Part shown: one piece after another, positions 44,062-53,414 of the stretch
Position numbering within the stretch: the stretch's first letter is position 1
How the letters are laid out: the number at the start of each line of letters is the position of its first letter
NCBI GenBank assembly: GCA_017962175.1
Contig: JAGCVU010000205.1
Location: 26,103-90,102, forward strand
Reading direction: 5' to 3'
Length of the DNA stretch: 64,000 nucleotides
Origin: Bacteroidales bacterium
GTDB taxonomy: Bacteria > Bacteroidota > Bacteroidia > Bacteroidales > UBA3824
Position numbers and translations under genes: made by a program
Notes under the pieces: model-generated
Database searches by the model: none
What the model was told of the DNA's origin: nothing
What the model saw: only the letters and a program-made list of their open reading frames with translations

Positions 44062-44674
44062 CGGCACTCTTTTCGGGCAAAACCCCTTTAAAGAACTGCA
44101 ACGTGCTATTCTGTTCGACACATTGCACACCAATACTCAAAACTACATTGAGGCGGCACGGTTATCTTCAAGCGAAGAAAACCTACGACTTGCCGAGATG
44201 TTTATCAATCAGGCTTATCTCTACGCCAATACACAAATTGAGCGTAGCCAAATACTTATTGCAAAAGCTGATATCTATATTTCATTAAACAAATACTTTA
44301 ATGCATTAGCCACACTTTTGCAAATCGACACCACCGCCCAACAAAGCATAAAAGTAGAGGTAAACCGTCGGTTAGATATCTGCAACCACAATCTTGATAA
44401 TCAAAACCAAAAATCAAAACCATCGCCTGCAATGGCAGGTGTGGCAAGCGCCATAGTGCCGGGTTTGGGTCAATATATGACTAAAAGTGTAATTGACGGA
44501 GTGTCGTCGGAGGTTATTTTAGGGTCGTTGGCAATGCTTGGCGTATATTTAGCAAAAAATTATGGCAATTGGACTGCAATTTTATGCGTTTTGCCGTGGT
44601 TTCAACGTTATTATCTTGGCGGAATCAAAAACGCCTCCGACTGTGCCAAAAAGCACAGCCGCTCTAAAAAATAA
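44021..44674 (+). CDS. Paralogous DUF5683-type envelope protein
   Basis: This 217-residue protein has a signal peptide (MNKLLTICTIIFFSGTLFGQ) and a C-terminal AGVASAIVPGLGQYMTKSVIDGVSSEVIL motif that parallels the AIVPGTGRIYCGYVREG block of the preceding gene. The two are probably an old duplication. The 41-bp overlap with the previous gene is long but no other start keeps the signal peptide. It is the last gene of the cluster. Confidence 0.72.
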   Translation: MNKLLTICTIIFFSGTLFGQNPFKELQRAILFDTLHTNTQNYIEAARLSSSEENLRLAEMFINQAYLYANTQIERSQILIAKADIYISLNKYFNALATLLQIDTTAQQSIKVEVNRRLDICNHNLDNQNQKSKPSPAMAGVASAIVPGLGQYMTKSVIDGVSSEVILGSLAMLGVYLAKNYGNWTAILCVLPWFQRYYLGGIKNASDCAKKHSRSKK

Positions 44675-44729
44675 AGGCATTATATTTGTTTTGTAAATAA
44701 TATGTTTAATTCAGAAAATAACGAATAAA

Positions 44730-45767
44730 ATGAAAAGACTAATCTTATCATTCGCAATAACGCTCGCAGCCGTTTTTACCTCATATGCGCAAGACTATAA
44801 CGACCAATGGCTTGCAAAACAGAGAGTGTACACATCTGTAGAAGAGGCACTTTCAAATGCCGACAAAGCCGAAGTACTCGACCTTAGCAATCAAGGAATG
44901 TCGTCGCTTCCTGCCGACATTGCCCTACTTAAAGGTCTCAAAGCCATATACATACAAGGCAATACACTTACAGCAATACCTCCGGAATTGTTGCAACTCA
45001 CCGAATTGCGATTCATTTTTGCCGACCAAAACGCCATTGCTAAAATTCCCGGCGAAATTGCTGGTCTCAAAAAATTAAAACGTATATCATTGGCAAACAA
45101 CAGAATAAGCGAAATTGCACCGTTGACCAATTGTGCTCAGCTCGAATCTGCCACTTTGTCAAACAATCTAATCTACACCATTCCGGCTACGATTTCTAAT
45201 ATGAAGTCGCTCAAAGAATTAGACCTATCATTCAACAAGATAACAGCATTTCAAGGCGCACTCACCAACCTCAAAGATCTTGAGGTGCTAATGCTCGCAG
45301 GCAACTTGATACCTACATTGCCCACCACAGTAGCCAATTTTAAGTCGCTCAAAGTGTTGTACTTAGACAACAACAAAATACGCGATATGACGCAGATTTG
45401 CAACATCACAACACTCACAAGATTATCGCTATCAGGATGCGGATTGATGTCGATTCCGGCAAGAATTTCGCAATTGTATAATTTACAGCGTCTAATTCTT
45501 AGCCACAATAGTCTCACATCTGTGCCCACCGACATTACCAAACTCACAAGCCTTGTATTCTTGGATTTGAGCAACAATCGACTCACACGTCTACCCAACG
45601 AAGTGGTGAAATTTGAAAGTCTTTACGACCTCAACCTCTGCAACAATCTGTTTGCACAATTTCCCGAACTTCTACAAAATCTTCCTGCCCTCAAAGCCAT
45701 CGGCGTAAGCGGCAACAGAACACAAATGGTGCCTCCTATGCTGGGCTACGAACGCGACCTCTATTAA
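44730..45767 (+). CDS. Secreted leucine-rich repeat protein
   Basis: This 345-residue protein has a signal peptide (ending SYAQ) and about eleven LRR units of the bacterial type, for example LKGLKAIYIQGNTLTAIPPELLQL and LTSLVFLDLSNNRLTRLPNEV. It would be a curved protein-binding surface in the periplasm or outside. A TATATTTG box lies at 44681-44688. It stands between the YidD cluster and the Che-like cluster, with no clear link to either. Confidence 0.87.
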   Translation: MKRLILSFAITLAAVFTSYAQDYNDQWLAKQRVYTSVEEALSNADKAEVLDLSNQGMSSLPADIALLKGLKAIYIQGNTLTAIPPELLQLTELRFIFADQNAIAKIPGEIAGLKKLKRISLANNRISEIAPLTNCAQLESATLSNNLIYTIPATISNMKSLKELDLSFNKITAFQGALTNLKDLEVLMLAGNLIPTLPTTVANFKSLKVLYLDNNKIRDMTQICNITTLTRLSLSGCGLMSIPARISQLYNLQRLILSHNSLTSVPTDITKLTSLVFLDLSNNRLTRLPNEVVKFESLYDLNLCNNLFAQFPELLQNLPALKAIGVSGNRTQMVPPMLGYERDLY

Positions 45768-45884
45768 AAAACTAAAAAAAATTCAATATCGACGTAAAAA
45801 AACATTCGTTTTTGCAAAAAATGTCTTATATTTGAACTATAATTTTTTTGCAAAAGCCTTTAAGGGCACGTATACTATAGAAAA

Positions 45885-46727
45885 ATGTTTGAAGACCCTG
45901 ACATACAGACACTTATTAGAACTTTCCGCGACTACGCCGGATACGATTTTAACAACTATTCCGAAAAATCGTTTCTCAGACGTATTGAGAAGGTTATGAT
46001 GGACTATAAATTAGACATTCGCAAACTTATAGCCAAGGTTAAAGACGACCGTTTGTTCTTAGAACAGGTGGTTAGAGACATTACTGTAAATACCACCGAA
46101 CTATTTCGCGACCCTCAGGTGTGGCACGCTATCAAATACCGCATTCTGCCGCGTCTTGCCAGCAAACGCGAAATCAACATTTGGCACGCCGGATGCTCCA
46201 CCGGTCAAGAAGTGTACTCGATGATAATACTGCTCAACGAGATGAATATGCTGCACCGCTGCAACATATACGCCACCGACCTCAACACCGACGTTATCAA
46301 AACAGCTCAAGCAGGCGTGTATAGTTACCGATCAGTGTCAGAATACTTAGACAACTTCAACAAGGTGCTTTGCGAAAACCCATACAACTTCGACGAACAC
46401 CTTGTGGTTACATACGAGAAATATTTCGACATCAACAAAGTAAAAGACACCTTTAAAATAAAGCGTGAATTTCTCAACAAGGCAATTTTCAAAAAGCACG
46501 ACCTCGTAACCGACCCGAATCCATTCAACGTGTCGTACGACATTATTTTATGTCGCAACGTGTTGATTTACTTCAACAACACATTGCAAAACAAACTATT
46601 TATCGACTTTTGGAATTACCTTGATACATACGGTTCGCTCGTTCTCGGAATACACGAGAGCATTATAGGCCCCACGAGCGTGAAATACGACAAAAAAGGC
46701 CTAATTTACAACAAAAAAGTGTTTTAG
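45885..46727 (+). CDS. CheR-type protein-glutamate methyltransferase
   Basis: This 280-residue protein has an N-terminal CheR helix domain and a SAM-binding domain with NIWHAGCSTGQEVYSMI (motif I), an IYATDLNTDVIKTAQAGVY motif and LCRNVLIYF, the full CheR signature. It would methylate glutamates of a receptor-like partner, but no chemoreceptor is in the window. A TATATTTG box lies at 45827-45834. A 3-bp gap separates it from a second, degenerate CheR gene. Confidence 0.87.
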   Translation: MFEDPDIQTLIRTFRDYAGYDFNNYSEKSFLRRIEKVMMDYKLDIRKLIAKVKDDRLFLEQVVRDITVNTTELFRDPQVWHAIKYRILPRLASKREINIWHAGCSTGQEVYSMIILLNEMNMLHRCNIYATDLNTDVIKTAQAGVYSYRSVSEYLDNFNKVLCENPYNFDEHLVVTYEKYFDINKVKDTFKIKREFLNKAIFKKHDLVTDPNPFNVSYDIILCRNVLIYFNNTLQNKLFIDFWNYLDTYGSLVLGIHESIIGPTSVKYDKKGLIYNKKVF

Positions 46728-46730
46728 GCT

Positions 46731-47564
46731 ATGGACGAATTTCTTAACATATCACACGAGGATTTTAGAAAAATCATCTCCACAGTGCGAACGCTCCGCG
46801 ATGTAGACTTCACGTACTACGCGCCGGATATTCTTATGCACCGTATGACCCGTTCGATGTATATGCACGGAGTACAAACTCCCGACCGCCTTATCAACAA
46901 ACTTATGGCCGACAACTACTTTGCCGACCTGTTTGTGTCGGAGATTTTCGTTCCCACTACCGAAATGTTTCGCGATTACTCGATGTGGAAATTTATGGAA
47001 GACAACATTGTAGAAAAGCTCAAAAACGAAACTCTCTGCAAAATATGGCTTCCACAGATATGCGGCGACGATGAATTATATTCACTACTGATAATATTGC
47101 ACCGCAAACGCATACTCAACCGCTGTACGGTATACGCCACATCGCCTATTCCTAAGCTTCTTAACGATGCCAAAAGCGGATTCATCGACCAGAAAAAAAT
47201 AGAAATCAGTTCGGCAAACTTCAAGAAAATTGACCCGGACGCCGATCTGAACCATTATCTCACCAAAGAAGATAAATACGACTATTTTTCACCGCAACTG
47301 CTCGACAATGTAATATTCATCAAGAGCGATATCATCAGCAGCAATCCGCCCGACAACGGATTCAACCTTGTGCTGTTTCGCGACCGTATGCTGTATATGA
47401 ACGTTCAAACAAAAAAAATGGTGGTAGACAACCTTGCCAAAACTATCGTTACCGGAGGCTTCTTCATCATTGGCATACGTGAAAATCTCAACGGATGCGA
47501 CTACCGAGGAACATTTATTCCGGTGTCGAAAAACGAAAACATTTTTGTAAAAGTTCAAAAGTAG
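46731..47564 (+). CDS. Degenerate CheR-like protein (pseudo-methyltransferase)
   Basis: This 277-residue protein is homologous to its upstream neighbour in length and order: TTEMFRD in place of TTELFRD, IWLPQICGDDELYSLLI in place of IWHAGCSTGQEVYSMII, and LVLFRDRMLYM in place of ILCRNVLIYF. The glycine-rich SAM loop is lost (no GCSTG), so it is probably catalytically dead. It may be a binding or regulatory partner of the active CheR. The frame is intact and selection seems to maintain it, so it is not a pseudogene. Confidence 0.78.
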   Translation: MDEFLNISHEDFRKIISTVRTLRDVDFTYYAPDILMHRMTRSMYMHGVQTPDRLINKLMADNYFADLFVSEIFVPTTEMFRDYSMWKFMEDNIVEKLKNETLCKIWLPQICGDDELYSLLIILHRKRILNRCTVYATSPIPKLLNDAKSGFIDQKKIEISSANFKKIDPDADLNHYLTKEDKYDYFSPQLLDNVIFIKSDIISSNPPDNGFNLVLFRDRMLYMNVQTKKMVVDNLAKTIVTGGFFIIGIRENLNGCDYRGTFIPVSKNENIFVKVQK

Positions 47565-47570
47565 AAGGTT

Positions 47571-48125
47571 ATGGGAAACATTGTTATAGGAGGATCGGCA
47601 GGAAGTTTTCAAACGGTAACGGCGTTGCTGTCAAGCATACCGCGCAACTACCCACACACCATATTTCTATGTCTGCACCGACTCAAAAACGTCAGAGGCG
47701 GATTTGTGGAAGCTCTGTCGCTCAAATCAAACATTCCGATTTGTGAACCGTTCGACAAAGACCCTGTAATGCGCGGAATTGCATATTTGGCTCCTGCCAA
47801 CTACCATATGTACGTGGATGCCAACAACCAATTTTCGCTTTCTACCGAAGAACCCGTAAACCATTCGAGACCATCGATTGATGTTACTTTCTTCTCGATA
47901 GCCAAAACATTCAAAACCGATTCGGTAGGCATACTACTGTCGGGAGCCAACAAAGACGGCGCACTCGGACTTAAGGCTATCAAAGATGCCGGAGGAACGG
48001 TTATTGTGCAATCGCCCGACGAATGTCAGGTAAAAACTATGACCACAGCCGCCATCAAAACCACTGAAGTAGACCACATTATGGTTACAAACGAAATAAT
48101 TGACTTTTTGAAAAACCTTAAATGA
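47571..48125 (+). CDS. CheB-type methylesterase, stand-alone
   Basis: This 184-residue protein is the CheB catalytic domain without a receiver domain. The triad can be read directly: Ser9 in GGSAGS, His36 in CLHRL and Asp129 in LLSGANKDGA. It would remove methyl groups or deamidate glutamines on the target of the neighbouring CheR. Without a receiver it cannot be activated by CheA in the usual way. It overlaps no neighbour but lies 6 bp after the pseudo-CheR. Confidence 0.87.
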   Translation: MGNIVIGGSAGSFQTVTALLSSIPRNYPHTIFLCLHRLKNVRGGFVEALSLKSNIPICEPFDKDPVMRGIAYLAPANYHMYVDANNQFSLSTEEPVNHSRPSIDVTFFSIAKTFKTDSVGILLSGANKDGALGLKAIKDAGGTVIVQSPDECQVKTMTTAAIKTTEVDHIMVTNEIIDFLKNLK

Positions 48126-48135
48126 CGATCACACC

Positions 48136-48996
48136 ATGAAAAAATTCGACAAGGCACAGAAAAATATTGCAACCGCGCTCACAATTTGGATTATTGTGTG
48201 CTTGGCGGTAATTACAGCCGCCTTGATACCACAACTTCAAGAGCATCAAAAATATATAATCATCGGTTTCGCGGTTGTTTCGGCTCTTTGGGCAGCTATC
48301 ACATCTGCTTACGCCAAGAAAATGTTTCATCAGGCAAGCGTTACCGAATCGCAACTCGACTTTCTTTCGATAAAAGGCACCACCGATAGACTCAACTCCG
48401 ACGACATCGACAAAGCTCGCAGCGATGCCGACGACAACAATGAGGAAATCAAACAGGAGAAAGCACGCCAAGAAAAACAGCAGAAAGCAAAACGAGAAGC
48501 CGAAGAAAACAAACATCTAGAACAAGTGGCAGACCAAATCTCCGCCGACTTGGAACAAACTTCCGACCTCAACGAATATTTCGACAAACTGCTCAGCAAC
48601 TTTGCCAAGGTATTCGACATTGTGCAAGGTGTGGCATACGCTTACAATCCCAAAATTGCAAAATACGAAATCAAAAGCACTTACGCATACTACACACCCG
48701 ATACCGACCGCACTTTCGAAATCGGCGAAGGTATCAACGGACAAGTGGCAAAAGACAAGAAAACTCTCGAACTCGACAACATTCCCGAAAACTACATTCA
48801 AGTGGTGGTTTCAGGTCTTGGTCAGGGTTCGCCCAAACACCTTATATTTATACCGCTCGTTTCAGGCAAACAGACTGTAGCCCTCTTAGAATTGGCAACA
48901 TTTGAGAAAAAGAACTTCAATATGAAGCTTCTCTCCGAAAAAATCAATAAGCGTGTGGCTCAATACATTTCTGACAACATCACCCCGGCAGCCTAA
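48136..48996 (+). CDS. Membrane-anchored GAF-domain sensor-like protein
   Basis: This 286-residue protein has two N-terminal helices (IATALTIWIIVCLAVITAALI and IIIGFAVVSALWAAITSAY), a long charged coiled coil (about 75-135) and a C-terminal GAF domain (about 135-280) with GVAYAYNPKIAKYEIKSTYAYY. It lacks histidine kinase or cyclase domains. In this cluster it is the best candidate for the receptor-like target of CheR/CheB, with Glu/Gln-rich coiled-coil segments. It overlaps ispD by 1 bp. Confidence 0.78.
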   Translation: MKKFDKAQKNIATALTIWIIVCLAVITAALIPQLQEHQKYIIIGFAVVSALWAAITSAYAKKMFHQASVTESQLDFLSIKGTTDRLNSDDIDKARSDADDNNEEIKQEKARQEKQQKAKREAEENKHLEQVADQISADLEQTSDLNEYFDKLLSNFAKVFDIVQGVAYAYNPKIAKYEIKSTYAYYTPDTDRTFEIGEGINGQVAKDKKTLELDNIPENYIQVVVSGLGQGSPKHLIFIPLVSGKQTVALLELATFEKKNFNMKLLSEKINKRVAQYISDNITPAA

Positions 48997-49682
48997 TGAA
49001 ACGCGCAGTAATAATTGTGGCAGGCGGCAAGGGTCTGCGCATGGGTATGAGCACGCCAAAACAGTTTCTCGAACTCGACGGAATACCAATTCTATGCCGC
49101 ACCGTGCACCAGTTTCGCAGTTTCGACCCCGAAATAGAGGTGATATTGGTATTGCCCGAAGCATTTGTAGAGTTTTGGAAAAAACTTTCTCAGCCATTTC
49201 TCCGTCCCGATTCTTACCGATATGTTTACGGCGGAGCAGAAAGGTTTCATTCTGTTAAAAACGCTGTTGACACACTTGCACCCGACGTTGACATTGTAGG
49301 AGTTCACGATGGAGTACGTCCTTTAGTATCTGTAGCTTGTATAGCCCAATGCTACACACAAGCAGCACTCAAAGGCAACGCCGTGCCGTGTATCAACCCA
49401 CCGGAATCAATACGCACAGTAACAGCCGACGGCACAAGCAAAATTGTAGACCGCAACACTGTAAAACTAATACAAACACCGCAAGTGTTTCACGCCGAAG
49501 TTTTGCGAAAAGCCTACATGCAGCCATACACACCAATGTTTACCGACGATGCTTCGGTGGTGGAGCAATATGGCGAAACCATCAACCTTATCGAAGGCGA
49601 AAAAAGCAACATCAAAATCACCACCTTCGACGACATCAACTACGCTCAATTTATGGTATCGCGAAGCAAAAACACCAAGTAA
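48996..49682 (+). CDS. ispD: 2-C-methyl-D-erythritol 4-phosphate cytidylyltransferase
   Basis: This 228-residue enzyme is the third step of the MEP isoprenoid pathway. The nucleotide-binding loop IIVAGGKGLRMGMSTPKQFLELDG, the VHDGVRPLVS motif and KLIQTPQVF are all present. It overlaps the GAF gene by 1 bp. The tdk gene follows 22 bp later. Confidence 0.92.
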   Translation: MKRAVIIVAGGKGLRMGMSTPKQFLELDGIPILCRTVHQFRSFDPEIEVILVLPEAFVEFWKKLSQPFLRPDSYRYVYGGAERFHSVKNAVDTLAPDVDIVGVHDGVRPLVSVACIAQCYTQAALKGNAVPCINPPESIRTVTADGTSKIVDRNTVKLIQTPQVFHAEVLRKAYMQPYTPMFTDDASVVEQYGETINLIEGEKSNIKITTFDDINYAQFMVSRSKNTK

Positions 49683-49704
49683 TATTTAAATCTATACGTA
49701 AGCT

Positions 49705-50304
49705 ATGTTTCTTGAACCCAAATGCCACGCCGGAAGCATCGAAGTAATATCAGGCTCTATGTTTTCGGGCAAAACTGAAGAACTCATCCGCCGTCTGCGC
49801 CGTGCTCAGATAGCAGGACTAAAAACAGCTATATTCAAACCATCCACCGACACTCGCTATAGTGTCACCGCCGTAGTGTCGCACGATAAACATTCAATAC
49901 AATCTACCGTGGTGGCAAAAAGTATTGACATACTGGCACTTGCCAACGATGCACAGGTGATTGGCATTGATGAAGCTCAATTTTTCGACAACGAACTTAC
50001 CAGTGTATGCCGCACACTCGCTTTCAGAGGTGCCAGAGTAATAGCCGCCGGATTAGATATGGACTACCTCGGACGACCCTTCGGACCTATGGGCTCAATG
50101 ATGTGCATTGCCGACGACGTTACCAAGGTTCACGCCATATGCACCCGTTGCGGATCGTTGGCACAATTCTCACACCGTCTGTCCGACGACAAAACTTTAG
50201 TAAGTCTCGGCGAAAAAAATACTTACGAACCCCTCTGCCGCGAATGTTACAGCAAATTATCCAATGTAAAAGAGTTGCTTAATGAATCTTGCGGCTGTAA
50301 TTAG
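49705..50304 (+). CDS. tdk: Thymidine kinase
   Basis: This 199-residue enzyme phosphorylates thymidine in salvage. The P-loop is [11 protein letters not shown], the [11 protein letters not shown]alker B follows, and the lasso region has a zinc site with CTRCG and CREC. It is a type II Tdk by length and motifs. Its last codons overlap the start of yidD by 23 bp. Confidence 0.92.
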   Translation: MFLEPKCHAGSIEVISGSMFSGKTEELIRRLRRAQIAGLKTAIFKPSTDTRYSVTAVVSHDKHSIQSTVVAKSIDILALANDAQVIGIDEAQFFDNELTSVCRTLAFRGARVIAAGLDMDYLGRPFGPMGSMMCIADDVTKVHAICTRCGSLAQFSHRLSDDKTLVSLGEKNTYEPLCRECYSKLSNVKELLNESCGCN

Positions 50305-50569
50305 ATATATTTACCTACTGCCGGTGCGATTTTACCGTGCATGCATTTCGCCGTGGCTTCCCGACGCATGTCGTCACACGCCCACTTGCTCGGTATACGC
50401 TTTGCAAGCCGTTGAATATCATGGTATCATACGCGGAACATTGCTCGCCGTTTGGCGAATATTACGCTGCAACCCTTGGGGAACGCACGGATACGACCCT
50501 GTGCCACCGCCAAACTTTTATAAAATTCGTCGAGCACTTCGACGCGCAAAACAGAAACAAACACATTAA
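50282..50569 (+). CDS. yidD: Membrane protein insertion efficiency factor
   Basis: This 95-residue protein is the standard Yid[49 protein letters not shown] and GYDPVPP. It assists YidC-dependent membrane protein insertion. It overlaps tdk by 23 bp and precedes truB by 11 bp. A second YidD-like domain occurs in the fusion at 42305-43267. Confidence 0.93.
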   Translation: MNLAAVIRYIYLLPVRFYRACISPWLPDACRHTPTCSVYALQAVEYHGIIRGTLLAVWRILRCNPWGTHGYDPVPPPNFYKIRRALRRAKQKQTH

Positions 50570-50580
50570 TAATCACACAT

Positions 50581-51312
50581 ATGCCTGACAACCAGACACA
50601 ACAACATACAGATCCGTTCTCATTAGGACAAGTATTGGTTTTTGACAAGCCGCTTCGTTGGACATCGTTCGACCTTGTCAACAAAGTTCGCTATATGCTC
50701 AAAACGCATCTTGGAATCAAAAAAATCAAAGTGGGACACGCCGGCACACTCGATCCCCTTGCTTCAGGTCTGCTTATAGTTTGCACCGGCAAAAAAACCA
50801 AAGAGATCACCACATTTCAAGACCACGACAAAGAGTACATAGCCACAGTGCAACTTGGTGCCACCACTCCGAGTTTCGACCTTGAAACCGAACCCGAAAA
50901 CTTCAAAGACGTATCGGAAATCACCCGTGAGCAAGTAGAAGAATGTCTCAAAACATTCATTGGCAATCAGATACAGTATCCTCCAGTGTACAGTGCGAAA
51001 AAAATCGATGGCAAACCTGCCTACATTTCAGCTCACAAAGGCAAAGGTGACGAGGTAAAAATGCGTCCTCACCCCATTGAAATATACTCAATCGAAATCA
51101 CCGAATGGAACGATGAAACCAAACAATTTAAAGCCTCAGTAGCTTGTAGCAAAGGTACTTATATACGCTCGCTTGCCAACGATATTGGCGAACGACTCGG
51201 CGTAGGTGCCCATCTTGCAGGATTAAGACGCACTAAAATAGGCTCCATCTCGTTAGAAAATGCAATAAAATTGGAAGATTTCGAAAAAAATTTGGATAAA
51301 TATCAACAATAA
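50581..51312 (+). CDS. truB: tRNA pseudouridine-55 synthase
   Basis: This 243-residue enzyme makes pseudouridine 55 in the T loop of tRNA. It has KVGHAGTLDPLASGLL with the catalytic Asp, the YIATVQLGATTPSFDLE segment, PPVYSAKKIDGKPAY and KGTYIRSLANDIGERL. It lacks the C-terminal PUA domain, as in many Bacteroidota forms. It is in a run of housekeeping genes before queA. Confidence 0.93.
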   Translation: MPDNQTQQHTDPFSLGQVLVFDKPLRWTSFDLVNKVRYMLKTHLGIKKIKVGHAGTLDPLASGLLIVCTGKKTKEITTFQDHDKEYIATVQLGATTPSFDLETEPENFKDVSEITREQVEECLKTFIGNQIQYPPVYSAKKIDGKPAYISAHKGKGDEVKMRPHPIEIYSIEITEWNDETKQFKASVACSKGTYIRSLANDIGERLGVGAHLAGLRRTKIGSISLENAIKLEDFEKNLDKYQQ

Positions 51313-51371
51313 TTTATAATTTTGCAACGTTGCAATTTGTATACAAAATTTTGTAAATAGTTAACTGACAA

Positions 51372-52424
51372 ATGAAATTATCAAAGTTTAAGTACGATCT
51401 TCCCGACAAGCAGGTGGCTATGTTCCCAACCGAAAACAGGGACGAAGCTCGGCTTATGGTTATCAACCGCAAAACCAAGTCCATAGAACACAAAATATTC
51501 AAAGACATTGTGGAGTATTTCAACGACGGCGACGTTATGGTGCTTAACAACACCAAAGTGTTTCCGGCAAGGCTTTATGGCAACAAAGAGAAGACCGGAG
51601 CTAAAATCGAAGTATTCTTACTCCGTGAACTCAACCGCGAACAACGTCTGTGGGACGTACTTGTAGACCCTGCCCGCAAAATACGCATTGGCAACAAACT
51701 CTACTTCGGTGAAGACGACAGCTTAGTGGCCGAAGTAATCGACAATACAACATCGCGCGGTCGCACACTCAGATTTCTTTTCGACGGTCAGTACGAAGAT
51801 TTCAAAAAGATACTTTTCAGCATGGGCGAAACTCCTCTGCCCACCAAATATATCAATCGTGCCGTAACACCCGAAGACGCCGAAAACTATCAAACCATCT
51901 ACGCCAAATACGAAGGCGCTGTGGCAGCTCCGGCGGCTGGTCTCCATTTTAGCAAAAACCTTTTGAAACGTTTGGAGATTGTAGGCGTTAATTTTGCTGA
52001 AGTAACAGCTCACGTAGGATTGGGCAATTTCCGCAATGTGGATGTTGAAGACCTCACCAAACACAAGATGGACAGCGAACAGATTTTTATTGAGCAAGAG
52101 TGCGTTGATATTGTTAACAAAGGCAAAGAGGAACACAAAAACGTATGCGCTGTAGGCATTTCAACAGCCCGCACATTAGAAAGTTCGGTATCTACCAGCG
52201 GATTTTTGAAACCGTTTGAGGGATGGACCAATAAGTTTATCTTCCCTCCCTACGAATTCAGCGTACCTTCAAGCCTGATTACCAATTTTCACCATCCATA
52301 CAGCACTATGTTGATGACCACCGCAGCATTCGCAGGTTTCGACTTTTTGATGAGTTCATATCAAGTAGCTCTTAAAGAAGGATACCGTTTTGGACCCTAC
52401 GGTGATGCTATGTTGATTTTGTAA
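51372..52424 (+). CDS. queA: S-adenosylmethionine:tRNA ribosyltransferase-isomerase
   Basis: This 350-residue enzyme adds the epoxycyclopentanediol ring of queuosine in tRNA. It has [38 protein letters not shown], and [10 protein letters not shown] at the end. A TAATTTTG box lies at 51317-51324 with a TTTG at 51291-51294, so it probably has its own promoter. A strong terminator follows. Confidence 0.93.
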   Translation: MKLSKFKYDLPDKQVAMFPTENRDEARLMVINRKTKSIEHKIFKDIVEYFNDGDVMVLNNTKVFPARLYGNKEKTGAKIEVFLLRELNREQRLWDVLVDPARKIRIGNKLYFGEDDSLVAEVIDNTTSRGRTLRFLFDGQYEDFKKILFSMGETPLPTKYINRAVTPEDAENYQTIYAKYEGAVAAPAAGLHFSKNLLKRLEIVGVNFAEVTAHVGLGNFRNVDVEDLTKHKMDSEQIFIEQECVDIVNKGKEEHKNVCAVGISTARTLESSVSTSGFLKPFEGWTNKFIFPPYEFSVPSSLITNFHHPYSTMLMTTAAFAGFDFLMSSYQVALKEGYRFGPYGDAMLIL

Positions 52425-52444
52425 TCAACAGAAAATAAAAACAT

Positions 52445-52497
52445 AAAAAAACGGATTGTTCTTAACGCGAAACGCAGATAAAGAACAATCCGTTTTT
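52445..52497 (+). terminator. Strong intrinsic terminator after queA
   Basis: A perfect 17-bp stem, AAAAACGGATTGTTCTT with AAGAACAATCCGTTTTT, has an 18-nt loop and T-tail. It is close to symmetrical and would also stop the convergent small gene at 52549. Confidence 0.87.
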
Positions 52498-52548
52498 GTG
52501 TCTGAATAGGTTGTGAGTTTGATTAAGTGCTTAAAAAAAATAGTTTTG

Positions 52549-52680
52549 TTAGATTTCACTATAAAAATCATCGGCGTCGTCCATAGCAAGTGTAGCTATC
52601 ATTTCTACTAAAGAAGTTGTGTCGGCAGACTCCATCAGATCGGCGTCAAAATTTGCGGGAGTGTAGAATGTATTGTTCAT
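52549..52680 (-). CDS. Small acidic peptide gene (43 residues)
   Basis: The minus-strand frame starts at an ATG at 52680 and ends at TAA. The peptide begins MNNTFYTPANFDADLMESAD and ends DDADDFYSEI. It is acidic throughout, has a plausible helix in the middle (SLVEMIATLAMDD), and has no signal peptide or membrane segment. It stands alone behind the queA terminator and upstream of about 250 bp of AT-rich DNA. It could be a regulatory peptide, a modified-peptide precursor or a chance frame. The composition (few rare codons, even spread) favours a real gene. Confidence 0.45.
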   Translation of the reverse strand: MNNTFYTPANFDADLMESADTTSLVEMIATLAMDDADDFYSEI

Positions 52681-52928
52681 GGTAGTGATAATTTAAAGTT
52701 AAATTTTAAGTTTTCTGCATCGGGGCTTTGTTTTCAAATCCTCATTTATATAACACTCCAACTCCTTCGCACCCTAATATAAAAAGTGAAATATTTAATT
52801 TTTTTTTGACATTTTTTTTCGTTTCTTTAATAGGGGGAATTGATGGTTTGTGTAATAATTTCTACCTTTACGGCGGTTTTCATTTCGGCAAAAAATTTGC
52901 AACTAATTTTAAAAAAAATGTTTGAACT
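52681..52928. other. Non-coding, AT-rich spacer
   Basis: I see no convincing gene, tRNA or repeat in this stretch. A weak TAACTTTA box lies on the minus strand near 52700 and could serve the small gene at 52549. A TTTACGG run and A/T tracts are the only other features. A 65-codon plus-strand frame here has low-complexity content and is not supported. Confidence 0.5.
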
Positions 52929-53369
52929 ATGAAAATAATAACTATGTTGTTGATAGCGCTGTTTGCAGCCACAGGCATACAAGCGCAGACCGAAATTACG
53001 CCGGCTCAAGTGATATTCAACTGTGGCGGCAACAAGATAACGCTCAAAGAAGCCAAAACCGAAGGCGCAAAACTTTCGCCCGACTTGGATTTGGAAGTGG
53101 TATTCAGTTTGTCGGAACTACAAAAACTCAACACCGAAAATATCAATTTCGAATTTCGTTGGTACTATTACATGAGCACCAAGAAAACCCTTATGGGCAC
53201 CACAACAGTGACAGCAAACACCTCTGAGGCAGAAAACAACCTTGTATACGTTAAGTGCGAAAAGAAAAACGCACGTCAGGGTTGGTGGGAAGTGCAGATC
53301 AAATGCAAAACCAACGACACTCAAATTGAGTTTGCCGGCACCAAGGAATTTTCCATCCTTCTCAAATAA
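52929..53369 (+). CDS. Secreted protein, hypothetical
   Basis: This 146-residue protein has a signal peptide (MKIITMLLIALFAATGIQAQ) and a beta-rich body. The segment EFRWYYYMSTKKTLMGTTTVTA and QGWWEVQIKCKTNDTQIEF suggests an Ig-like or beta-sandwich domain. It has two cysteines that might pair. It stands alone before panC. Function is unknown. Confidence 0.72.
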   Translation: MKIITMLLIALFAATGIQAQTEITPAQVIFNCGGNKITLKEAKTEGAKLSPDLDLEVVFSLSELQKLNTENINFEFRWYYYMSTKKTLMGTTTVTANTSEAENNLVYVKCEKKNARQGWWEVQIKCKTNDTQIEFAGTKEFSILLK

Positions 53370-53414
53370 GAGTTTTTTTATTTAATTTTGCACCCGAAAT
53401 TTTAAATAGTCTAC

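Noticed and set aside
46731..47564. Pseudogene call for the degenerate CheR
   Set aside because: The frame is intact at normal length and keeps the overall CheR order, so a maintained non-catalytic protein is more likely.
52728..52925. 65-codon plus-strand frame before the secreted protein at 52929
   Set aside because: It is Phe/Asn-rich and driven by AT content, and it lies over the probable promoter region of the next gene.
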